Assembly: GCA_036501345.1 (NCBI GenBank)
Contig: DASYAN010000044.1
Location: forward strand, 1-12,009
Direction of reading: 5' to 3'
DNA: 12,009 nt
Source: DASYAN01 sp036501345
GTDB taxonomy: Bacteria; Chloroflexota; Ktedonobacteria; Ktedonobacterales; Ktedonobacteraceae
Shown: piece by piece, positions 6,206-12,009 of the stretch
How positions within the stretch are numbered: position 1 is the first letter of the stretch
Layout of the letters: each line of letters starts with the position of its first letter
Made by a program: the position numbers and the translations under genes
The notes under the pieces: generated by a model
What the model saw: the letters and a program-made list of their open reading frames with translations, nothing else
Told to the model about the DNA's origin: nothing
Databases searched by the model: none

Positions 6206-6343
6206 CTTGCAGAATACTTCTTCGAGATGAACATCGGGTTGACAAGCGCAATATACATAGTTCAGACCACCCAGTGAGAATATTAGACATCATACCACTG
6301 CACATAGTATACCCATCGCTTCTCTATGATGTCAAATTGTTCC

Positions 6344-6628
6344 GTGCCATCGGTTGTGCTGATTCAATTCTTGGGCGACTTTGCTGTGAGATTTGACCAC
6401 AATTTGGCGAATCGAGATCTGCGGATAGTGAAGGTTGAGCAGAAGATTTCTGGCTGTGGAAGCAGCCAAGATGGCGCACAAGCTTTTGCCCGCATTTGCG
6501 GTTACTGATCCACTTTGTGTGAGCAAGCTCCCTACCTTAAGAAATTGGCTCTTGTTAGCCACTCTCTTGCCCTACCTTCTAGTCCTGCTGAATATAGTTA
6601 CTATCTACATAACATGCTAATTTACTAG
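6344..6628 (+). pseudogene. IS66-family transposase, C-terminal remnant
   Basis: Frame 2 of the plus strand encodes FLGDFAVRFDHNLANRDLRI, VKVEQKISGCGSSQDGA and QAFARICGY, matching the C-terminal DDE-domain end of IS66 transposases, where the usual reading is FxxDFxVPFDNNxAERDLR...QKxSG...GAxxFxxIRSY. The second N of FDNN and the E of AERD are changed here (FDHN, ANRD). A TGA at 6506-6508 replaces the residue after GY, yet the same frame continues with STLCEQAPYLKKLALVSHSL to a TAG at 6626-6628, which also fits the family tail. Everything upstream of about 6344 is gone. It is a dead fragment lying between cbiC and the YbjQ-like pair. Confidence 0.75.
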
Positions 6629-6817
6629 TTGTTTTTTTACATTTTTCGATTTATACTTTTTTTGAGAGAAGCAAATTACAGCGAAGTGATATGACTAACG
6701 ATAGAGTATTGAATACATCCTATCTTAAAGTAGAGGTTGTTTCTTTGTCCTATACGCTGCACTCTGATAGTCAAGATCATTGTTATCAATAATTAAAAGA
6801 AAGAGAAATACTGTAAT
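6629..6817. other. AT-rich leader before the YbjQ-like pair
   Basis: This stretch separates the transposase remnant from the first YbjQ-like gene. It contains T-runs at about 6630-6660 and must hold the promoter of the pair, but no -35/-10 combination with a proper spacer stands out. The only ribosome-site candidate is AAAGAGAAA about 10 nt before the ATG at 6818. Confidence 0.3.
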
Positions 6818-7273
6818 ATGCTGACATCGCGCAAAGCCTTACGAACTCAACATGTCATGGACATTGAAGCTGACTATCGCGGTCAAGCCTTTACTTCGGA
6901 TCTGAGTGGCCAGGAGTTCTGGCTGACTATTGATAAAGGCTTTCTACCAGTAGGAATAGTCATGGGAAACTGCCTCTATGCACTGGGTACTTTCAATCAT
7001 CTAGTTACCAACGCGAAAAGTACCCTGCGTGGCGAACTCAAAGAGTACTCTGATGCTATGTACCAAGCACGTCAGCTGGCGCTTGCCCGTATGCAATTCG
7101 AAGCTGATCAGATGGGAGCAGATGGTATCATCGGTATTAAGATGAAAATGCAATTTCTCCATGACAATGAATGGATGGAAGTTACTGCTATGGGAACTGC
7201 TGTACGCTATGTCGGCAGAGGCCCCAATAAACCACTCACCGACCAAGGCAAAGTTGTCGTTCCTACGAACTAA
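6818..7273 (+). CDS. YbjQ-like (heavy-metal-binding-type) domain protein, copy 1
   Basis: A 151-residue protein resembling the YbjQ / putative heavy-metal-binding domain family. The recognisable part is YQARQLALARMQFEADQMGADGIIGI (residues 82-107, key A84-R85, A88, A95, G100-ADG-I), followed by the terminal strand WMEVTAMGTAVRYVG. Before it lies a second conserved block, AFTSDLSGQEFWLTIDKGFLP and VGIVMGNCLYALG, including a single cysteine, C52. No signal peptide or membrane segment is present, so it is probably cytosolic. The metal-binding name of the family comes from old annotation and the true function is unknown. Start: ATG at 6818, with an alternative at residue 14 (MDIEADY), where similarity to the second copy begins. 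A paralogue follows after 22 bp, so the two are probably co-transcribed. Confidence 0.75.
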   Translation: MLTSRKALRTQHVMDIEADYRGQAFTSDLSGQEFWLTIDKGFLPVGIVMGNCLYALGTFNHLVTNAKSTLRGELKEYSDAMYQARQLALARMQFEADQMGADGIIGIKMKMQFLHDNEWMEVTAMGTAVRYVGRGPNKPLTDQGKVVVPTN

Positions 7274-7295
7274 GTGAAAGTGAGATTGAGCAGCT

Positions 7296-7691
7296 ATGAA
7301 TGAACGACACACTATAATGGATGTTCAAGCAGACCACCGGGGACGAGCTTTTAGCTCAGAGCTGAGCGCTCATGGTTTGTGGCTTATGTTTGATAAAAAG
7401 TTTGAACCACTGGGAATGGTCATGGGAAATTGTGCCTATTCGGTCGGTATACTCCATTCGTTATCCCTTGAGATCAAAGGTGCTTTCCATGGCGAATTCA
7501 GGAAGCGGTATGCAGTAGCACGTAGGGTCGCACTCGCACGTATGCGATTTCAAGCTGACGCACTCGGAGCGGATGGCATTATCAGCATCCATGCGAAAAT
7601 TGAGCATCTGCATCACCGCAGATGGATGGAGATCACCCTTTCTGGAACTGCCGTGCGCTATATAGGTAGTAACCGTTATACACCATGTTGA
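7296..7691 (+). CDS. YbjQ-like (heavy-metal-binding-type) domain protein, copy 2
   Basis: A 131-residue paralogue of the preceding protein; the two align from MDxxADxRGxAF to GTAVRYxG. Shared blocks are AFSSELSAHGLWLMFDKKF, PLGMVMGNCAYSVGI (C46 aligns with C52 of copy 1), ARRVALARMRFQADALGADG and WMEITLSGTAVRYIG. It lacks the 15-residue C-terminal tail of copy 1 and has extra histidines (HLHHRRW) before the last strand. The ATG at 7296 is used here; ATG at 7317 corresponds better to the conserved beginning. No strong ribosome site is seen, so translation may be coupled to copy 1. Function is unknown. The gene ends 23 bp before a strong hairpin. Confidence 0.72.
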   Translation: MNERHTIMDVQADHRGRAFSSELSAHGLWLMFDKKFEPLGMVMGNCAYSVGILHSLSLEIKGAFHGEFRKRYAVARRVALARMRFQADALGADGIISIHAKIEHLHHRRWMEITLSGTAVRYIGSNRYTPC

Positions 7692-7714
7692 TATCTTCTA
7701 TACTTGCATGAAAT

Positions 7715-7753
7715 CCAACGGTGCTCAGTCCGCTACAGACTGAGCACCGTTGG
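7715..7753. terminator. 16-bp perfect hairpin, probable bidirectional terminator
   Basis: Arms ccaacggtgctcagtc (7715-7730) and gactgagcaccgttgg (7738-7753) pair perfectly around a 7-nt loop. It lies 23 bp after the second YbjQ-like gene on the plus strand and 11 bp after the alcohol dehydrogenase remnant on the minus strand. The T-run is short on both sides (ATTTC on the minus strand), so efficiency is uncertain, but the convergent position supports termination. Confidence 0.7.
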
Positions 7754-7764
7754 CTTCACACCTT

Positions 7765-7992
7765 TCATGGCACGATCACAGTGCGAACATCGCTATGGAA
7801 TCGCTCAAGATTGTCTAGCGCTTGGTTGATCGCATCAGCATCTAACGGCACTATGCGTGCGACGGCCTCTGAAAGATTGAGCTTTCCGCGTCGAGCAAGT
7901 TCGAGCGGGAGCGGCAACTCATGAAGCTGATGATCACTCACGCCAATAACTTCGCCTTCTCTACAAATCAGTTCTCGAACGGAATGCTCTTT
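7765..7992 (-). pseudogene. zinc-type alcohol dehydrogenase, C-terminal remnant
   Basis: Reading the minus strand from 7989 gives EHSVRELICREGEVIGVSDH, then ELPLPLELARRGKLNLSEAV and the ending VPLDADAINQALDNLERF with VRTVIVP and a TGA at 7765-7767. This is the C-terminus of a medium-chain zinc-dependent alcohol dehydrogenase, in which the LDLSxxVTRxxPLDAxxIN helix and the final VRTVIxP strand are typical. Only about 75 of some 350 residues remain; a TAA at 7993-7995 closes the frame upstream, and neither the catalytic zinc ligands nor the Rossmann glycine motif is present. There is no start codon in the fragment. It is a relic of a gene that once ended at the hairpin 7715-7753. Confidence 0.7.
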
Positions 7993-8206
7993 TTAACTCT
8001 TCAGGTAATATAACCAAGTTCCTTGAAAAAAACAATGGCAACCCTTAGACAGCTTTGGCTCGGTCCAAATCTTGCCTTACCCATGTTTTTTTCCTTTGCC
8101 TAGTCCCACCTACAACTTTTTCATGCACCCGGACACAGATGGGCCGTGGTAATAGGGGATAGTTACCGATGATCAGGGGTGAGGAGTAGAATGACTTATG
8201 TTAACT
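7993..8206. other. unassigned intergenic stretch with small open frames
   Basis: This gap lies between the dehydrogenase remnant and the GT2 gene. On the minus strand one frame is open from 8200 to a TAA at 8045-8047 (51 residues, containing GGTRQRKKTWVRQDLDRAKAV cut by its stop) but has no usable start after the GT2 stop. A 27-codon frame at 8001-8084, starting MGKARFGPSQSC, has an AAAGGA ribosome-site-like sequence 8 nt before its ATG. I recognise neither. They may be remnants of another lost gene or insertion element. Confidence 0.25.
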
Positions 8207-8911
8207 TCAAACAAAAGGGAATTGCATTTTGAAACGACAGCGCAAAAGCATTGCCAAGGTGGGCCAGCCGTCTTTCCAGGGCTGCAACTTCTTTTCTTTG
8301 CGTGGATGATAGCTAATGGGCACTTCAAAAATGCGATAGCCAGTCCGCAGAATGCTGGCGGTAATCTCCGGATCGATCTCGAAACGGCACCCCTTCATGG
8401 GCAGAGTGCAGACGGCATGGCTTGGTATCAATTTATAACAGGTGGTCATATCATGGATACGACAATCATAGAGCATGTTGGTGATAGCCGTCAGGAAACG
8501 ATTGCCCCAGCGTGTGGTAAACTTTTGGCGTGAGAGGTTGCGCACTCCATAGACAGCCACCTTGTCAAAACCAGCTTGGGTTGCCTCTTCCCACTTGCGG
8601 ACCAGCGCCAACAAATCCTGGGCATCATACTCCAAATCGGCATCCTGCACCATCACCAGATCGCCCGTGACAAGCCTAAAGCCCGTGCGCAATGCGGCCC
8701 CTTTGCCTTGATTGTGCTCATGGCGCACATAGTGATAAGCATCAAAGGGAACATGCTGGCGAAGCTCCTGCAAAATTTTCCACGTGCGATCGGTTGAAGC
8801 ATCGTCCACAATAATCACATCAAGGTTCAGAGAGACCTGCGAAAGCATCTGCAGAACCTGAGCCACCGTTTTTTCCTCATTATACACCGGAACAATCACT
8901 GAGATACGCAT
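8207..8911 (-). CDS. GT2 glycosyltransferase, DPM1-like polyprenyl-phosphate sugar synthase
   Basis: A 234-residue cytosolic or membrane-associated family 2 glycosyltransferase of the dolichyl-phosphate mannose synthase type, expected to load a sugar from a nucleotide donor onto a polyprenyl phosphate. Visible are VIVPVYNEE (5-13), the nucleotide-binding VIIVDDASTDRTW (32-44, D36 and D37), NQGKGAALRTGF (67-78), the metal-binding DAD (90-92 in MVQDADLEYD) and the acceptor-side DMTTCYKLIPS (154-164) with the RFEIDPEITA block (176-185). No C-terminal membrane helices follow, so it is the short class. The start is firm: AAGGAGG lies 8 nt before the ATG at 8911. It lies downstream of GT39-type membrane glycosyltransferases, which normally use such lipid-linked sugars. 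Sugar identity is not readable. Confidence 0.9.
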   Translation of the reverse strand: MRISVIVPVYNEEKTVAQVLQMLSQVSLNLDVIIVDDASTDRTWKILQELRQHVPFDAYHYVRHEHNQGKGAALRTGFRLVTGDLVMVQDADLEYDAQDLLALVRKWEEATQAGFDKVAVYGVRNLSRQKFTTRWGNRFLTAITNMLYDCRIHDMTTCYKLIPSHAVCTLPMKGCRFEIDPEITASILRTGYRIFEVPISYHPRKEKKLQPWKDGWPTLAMLLRCRFKMQFPFV

Positions 8912-9008
8912 ATATTAACCCTCCTTGTTTCTACTGACTCGCGTCAGCGCGTCCGTCGACCGTGGGCACCTTCACACAAAAAGATGAACGGTACCCCAGA
9001 TGCAGCCT

Positions 9009-9358
9009 TCATCCTTGTTCGGTTGCCTCCAATTGTATTATCGAGAGAAAAGGGAGAAGAGATGTAAGAAGTACAATCCAAAAAAGCGTTTCCCCCAATG
9101 GCGGAACATCAATGAATACAGCGCGAAAGACCATTGTTCCATAGAAATTGACAAATATTCCGTATGCTAAGAGCCCTAGTTGGATGAGCATGGGAATAGA
9201 TGGTAAGATAAACATCAGCAAGAGAAATAGCAGCGGCAGCACGTCAAAAAAGTATCGGTACCCGAACTGGGCATAGCCACTGGCAAGATAGAGCATGAGC
9301 GCCAAGATATTCAGTCCGATCGCGATTCCTGCTAGGGGTAAAAAAGAAGAGCATTCTC
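9009..9358 (-). pseudogene. polytopic membrane protein, C-terminal fragment (GT-C-like)
   Basis: Right behind the stop of the 593-residue glycosyltransferase, in another frame, about 115 codons encode LPLAGIAIGLNILALMLYLA, then SGYAQFGYRYFFDVLPLLFL, further hydrophobic segments (about four in all) and a final IIQLEATEQG. The block GYAQFGYRYFFDVLP is typical of the last periplasmic loop and helix of GT-C-type membrane glycosyltransferases. It has no N-terminus: the same frame upstream of 9359 is only a shadow of the neighbouring gene, with no homologous content. I therefore read it as the 3' remnant of a different glycosyltransferase gene. Initiation at an inner ATG (LALMLYL) is possible but has no ribosome site. 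Confidence 0.6.
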
Positions 9359-11140
9359 TTACTTCTTCACAAGTGCCTGCCAGATAGGGACACCTGCACG
9401 ATTCTTCACTGCAATGATTTGTTGCCATCCTGGCCCTACCTGCGTGGTTCGGGTAATGAAGAACGTGCGTGAAGGCTTTCCTTGGCATCCTGCTGGATGC
9501 GCTATTGCTCCACCAGGAGTTGCAAAGTGCACCTGACCGACCGAACCATAGACTTGCTGAAAGGCATCCACTTCCTGTCCCATGGAGAGAAACAGGTTGG
9601 AAGGATAGTGTGTGAAAAAGAGATAGTAGATGTAGGTCTGGTTGCTTGGTTCGAGCCAGACGATATCGCAGGGCTTGACTTGCTGCATCACGTCGGTAAG
9701 CACTGGTCTCAGTCCAATGTTGTACGGAATCCGATCTGCAGTAGCATCTGTCTGTAAAAGAGGAGGACCGAAAAAGAAGCTCAGAAACATCCAATTGAAG
9801 ATCAACAGCATAATCACGCTGATTGCCAGTGCTACCTGCGCAGCAGAGAACCACTTCCATCGATAGCGTCTTAGCAGTTCCCAGGCTACTACGACTCCAT
9901 ATCCTGCTAGGATCTCCGGTAACGGAAGAAAATTATAGGTTCGTTGGTCATTTGGACTAGGCGTTGTCAGGCTTGATGCAATGGGAAAAGTCAAGAACCA
10001 GATGGTAAGCAAGGCAGGAACGACAAGGCCGACCTGACGTGAAAGGTGCTTGTGTTGGGACACGCCAATGGCAGCGAAGATCCATAATGGCCATTCTAGC
10101 CAGAACAACTCACCCACCCCTTGGGGAGGCAGCACCTGCAAACCGCCTCTAAAACCTGTAAAGAACAGCTCACTAGGATTATAGGTGTTCAAATATTGAG
10201 TGAAAAACAGAGCCAACCCATTCGTTTGACTCAAGGTAGACATGCTATCAAAATGTGGCTGAAAGCGGTTCCAGTAGAGGATTTGCTCAATAGCAAGCGG
10301 ACTGATAAATAGGCCATAGAGTGCAAGCCAGATGAAAAGGTCTGTCCATCCCAAACGTGAGAAATTGTTGCGAACGAAAGGCAGAACTGCAACAACGCAC
10401 GCACAGAGTAAGAGAGGAGCTTGTAGTTTCATGGTCTGGTACGTCCCAGTGAGTAATGCAAATGAGAGAGCCGATCCCACCAGCCAGAGATGAGCCCTCC
10501 TCAATAAGTGCCTGTCTTTTTGCATGGCAAAGAGTGAGGTGCCACGAGTGAAGCAGTACAAGCCTAGGACCGTGAAAAATGGCAGACAAGTGGCTGGGTG
10601 AGCAATACGACAGCCATTAATATGCCAGGGATCGATCGCGAGCAAAAGGGCGGCCAGCAGCCCGGCAGCCGAGTTGAACCACCGCCGACCCAGCAATGCA
10701 ACGAGCAAGACGGTGGCAACTCCCATCAGAGCGAAGGGCAAACGTGTCGTTTCTTCACTGAGCCCAAGGATGCCAACAAATGGGGCGGCCACATACCGAG
10801 AAGTAGGAGGGTCATAATCATTAGTCGCAGATGGGTTCCAAAATGACTGAAAGAACACTGGGAAAAATGCTCCATGATGATCGTGTCCAGTGGTCCATAC
10901 ACTCCAGGCATCGTAGCCTAAAAGCGTCCCGTCTTCGTTAAAGTTCTGAGGATAGACATCCAGAGCATAGAGTCGAAGCACTGAAGCAAGCAAGAGGATG
11001 CCGAGCAGGAGTAACCAGAAGCGAGACGACCTTTGTTTAAGCCCTTTACGCTCTCCTTCTGAAGATCTCTTTACTGTAATGGATGCTTTTACTTCTTGTT
11101 TTGATTCTGAAGAAGTATTTACTATTATAGTATCTTTCAC
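9359..11140 (-). CDS. GT39-type (PMT/ArnT-like) membrane glycosyltransferase
   Basis: A 593-residue polytopic protein of the GT-C/GT39 type, which transfers sugars from polyprenyl-phosphate donors to proteins or glycolipids on the outer side of the membrane. After a polar 40-residue cytosolic start, helix 1 (WLLLLGILLLASVLRLYAL, 42-60) leads into the first external loop FNEDGTLLGYDAWSVW (67-82) with acidic residues E69, D70 and D77 in the place of the family's catalytic acid motif. About ten further helices follow, then a soluble domain of about 130 residues (IGLRPVLTDVMQQVKPCDIV onward) ending PIWQALVKK. The start is GTG at 11140, with GAGG 8 nt upstream; no ATG lies near. The length is complete for the family. 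The substrate is unknown; a paralogous but broken gene lies upstream. Confidence 0.82.
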   Translation of the reverse strand: MKDTIIVNTSSESKQEVKASITVKRSSEGERKGLKQRSSRFWLLLLGILLLASVLRLYALDVYPQNFNEDGTLLGYDAWSVWTTGHDHHGAFFPVFFQSFWNPSATNDYDPPTSRYVAAPFVGILGLSEETTRLPFALMGVATVLLVALLGRRWFNSAAGLLAALLLAIDPWHINGCRIAHPATCLPFFTVLGLYCFTRGTSLFAMQKDRHLLRRAHLWLVGSALSFALLTGTYQTMKLQAPLLLCACVVAVLPFVRNNFSRLGWTDLFIWLALYGLFISPLAIEQILYWNRFQPHFDSMSTLSQTNGLALFFTQYLNTYNPSELFFTGFRGGLQVLPPQGVGELFWLEWPLWIFAAIGVSQHKHLSRQVGLVVPALLTIWFLTFPIASSLTTPSPNDQRTYNFLPLPEILAGYGVVVAWELLRRYRWKWFSAAQVALAISVIMLLIFNWMFLSFFFGPPLLQTDATADRIPYNIGLRPVLTDVMQQVKPCDIVWLEPSNQTYIYYLFFTHYPSNLFLSMGQEVDAFQQVYGSVGQVHFATPGGAIAHPAGCQGKPSRTFFITRTTQVGPGWQQIIAVKNRAGVPIWQALVKK

Positions 11141-11165
11141 TTGCTTGTCCTCTTTTCTTTGTCTA

Positions 11166-11190
11166 CCCTTTATTCACGAAAGATAAAGGG
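11166..11190. promoter_or_regulatory. 8-bp hairpin in the leader of the GT39 gene
   Basis: Arms ccctttat (11166-11173) and ataaaggg (11183-11190) flank a 9-nt loop. The hairpin ends 25 bp before the GTG start, just outside the ribosome site. No T-run follows in the minus direction, so attenuation or an operator is more likely than termination, or it may be chance. Confidence 0.3.
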
Positions 11191-11248
11191 AGCGCTTAGT
11201 GATTAACTGTGATATCAGAACTACTGCTATCGCTAGGTACCTTATGAA

Positions 11249-11741
11249 CTACCTATTGAAACACCGCACAATAGTCCAGTCCCCTTCTGAGTAGAGGGTT
11301 GTTCTGTACTCACAACTGAGCCGCTCATTATCTTTTAAGATGGCAACAAATGAAGGAACTAAAGTAAGTTCAGCCTCAAGGGAAATAAACTGGGAAGGGA
11401 TTGCCCCATCGATCGGTCCCATGTAAAAGTAAAGCATAGGTCTCATATCCAGCACTTACCTCATCCCATTGTAATCCCGCTGGCAGAGATGGAAACTGAT
11501 ACAAGCGTAAAAAAGTAGACAATGCCATAATCAAGAGCAAGATGCGGTGCTCTTTGCTGTCACCTTTCTTCAGCACAGAGGATATGCGTTTGGCAAATAT
11601 CCTTTTAGCTTTACTAAGTAGGTTATACATCACCATATGCATGCCTATCACTATTTCCATAGAAAGCTTTCTCTCTCTTTGCACTTTTCTTATTAAAATC
11701 GTGCTGTATCGCATATTCATCGCTAGTGCATCTCTTTTCAT
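11249..11741 (-). pseudogene. GT39-type glycosyltransferase with central deletion
   Basis: The 5' part (11741-11376, 121 codons) has helix 1 (HRILLLIMALSTFLRLYQF) and the first-loop signature LQWDEVSAGYETYALLLHGT with D93-E94, then RWGNPFPVYFP, which aligns with the same region of the intact neighbour. It stops at a TGA where GT39 proteins normally continue. In another frame the next codons give SFVAILKDNE, CEYRTTLYSE and DWTIVRCFNR with a stop at 11249, the same C-terminal box found at the end of the gene upstream (SFIAILKDNE, WTVERCFD). This is one gene that lost most of its middle (some hundreds of codons, judging from the neighbour's length), with a frameshift at the junction near 11375-11381. 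Its ATG at 11741 shares one base with the TGA of the gene upstream (TGATG). It cannot make a working enzyme. Confidence 0.7.
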
Positions 11742-12009
11742 CAGTCTCCATTGGCATCAAAACATCGCTCAACCGTCCAGTGTAGGTCTACATCTGTATA
11801 GATGAACAGGCCATAATCACAACGCATCCCTTCATTGTCTTTCAAGATGGCGATAAATGAGCTGGCTGAATTATAGATAGGATCATCATGCGAGAAATAG
11901 TAGTTTCTATAATGAAGAACTTTATGTACTCCACCAGATATAACACTACGCGAGTGCTGTTGAAAGTCTATCGGGTTGGATTTAAGAAAAAACACAGTAT
12001 AGTCATAAT
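11741..12009 (-). CDS. GT39-type glycosyltransferase C-terminus, partial at window edge
   Basis: The frame is open from the right edge of the window (no stop through 12009) to the TGA at 11741-11743, so at least 88 residues of a longer gene are seen. It reads IDFQQHSRSVISGGVHKVLH, YRNYYFSHDDPIYNS and SFIAILKDNEGMRCDYG, ending WTVERCFDANGD. A GTG at 11995 is not a convincing start. The last 40 residues match the 3' part of the broken glycosyltransferase gene just downstream, so I infer the soluble C-terminal domain of another GT39-type protein. The stop overlaps the next ATG by one base. The assignment rests on that paralogy; no membrane helix is visible in the part present. Confidence 0.55.
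   Translation of the reverse strand, partial: YDYTVFFLKSNPIDFQQHSRSVISGGVHKVLHYRNYYFSHDDPIYNSASSFIAILKDNEGMRCDYGLFIYTDVDLHWTVERCFDANGD

Noticed and set aside
6206..6340. Cobalamin riboswitch upstream of cbiC
   Set aside because: A CCACTG-like string at about 6295-6300 is on the wrong strand for cbiC, and no core elements accompany it.
6435..6620. Plus-strand hydrophobic frame ending in LLLATLLPYLLVLLNIV
   Set aside because: The IS66-like reading in the neighbouring frame explains this DNA better; the hydrophobic run is a frame shadow.
9359..9860. Upstream extension of the minus-strand frame that ends at 9009
   Set aside because: These codons overlap the coding part of the GT39 gene in another frame and look like a shadow. 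Only the part below 9359 has membrane-protein character.
1..12009. CRISPR array, tRNA or rRNA genes
   Set aside because: No series of regularly spaced repeats was seen, and no tRNA cloverleaf or rRNA-like conserved sequence was recognised by eye.

Overview
The window reads as a piece of an accessory-rich bacterial chromosome of roughly balanced base composition. No marker gene fixes the taxon. The mix of an Rpn/PDDEXK nuclease with an EGEARG-type repeat tail, paired YbjQ-like (heavy-metal-binding-type) proteins and tandem GT39 membrane glycosyltransferases recalls Ktedonobacteria (Chloroflexota). That is an inference from gene types, not a sequence match.

Left part (1-1631): a minus-strand Rpn-family nuclease gene lies directly behind a DinD gene that has lost its 3' two thirds. 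The dinD stub keeps a good promoter (TTGCCA-17-TACAAT), a 30-bp perfect palindrome and a second small dyad in its leader.

Centre left (1700-6205): a tightly overlapping minus-strand corrin-ring operon, in transcription order cbiC, cbiD, cbiT, hicA, hicB, cobI/cbiL, cobM/cbiF. The enzymes methylate and rearrange the tetrapyrrole macrocycle (C20, C11, C1 and C15 methylations, C15 methyl migration). CbiD points to the cobalt-early (anaerobic-type) route. cbiE, cbiG, cbiH and cbiJ are not in the window. A complete-looking HicA/HicB toxin-antitoxin pair with its own extended -10 promoter sits inside this operon, and hicB overlaps the next corrin gene. No cobalamin riboswitch is recognisable upstream of cbiC.

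Centre (6206-8206): a decayed IS66 transposase C-terminus on the plus strand, then two tandem plus-strand paralogues of a YbjQ-like family, a strong 16-bp hairpin, and on the opposite strand the C-terminal remnant of a zinc-type alcohol dehydrogenase. About 150 bp of unassigned sequence follow.

Right part (8207-12009): a minus-strand surface-glycan/lipid-glycosylation block. It holds a DPM1-like GT2 polyprenyl-phosphate glycosyltransferase, a C-terminal fragment of a polytopic membrane protein, an intact 593-residue GT39-type membrane glycosyltransferase, a GT39 paralogue that has lost its middle (N-terminus joined out of frame to C-terminus), and the C-terminus of another GT39 paralogue running off the right edge. 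The likely logic is that the GT2 enzyme makes a lipid-linked sugar and the GT39 enzymes use it outside the membrane. The array shows repeated duplication and decay.
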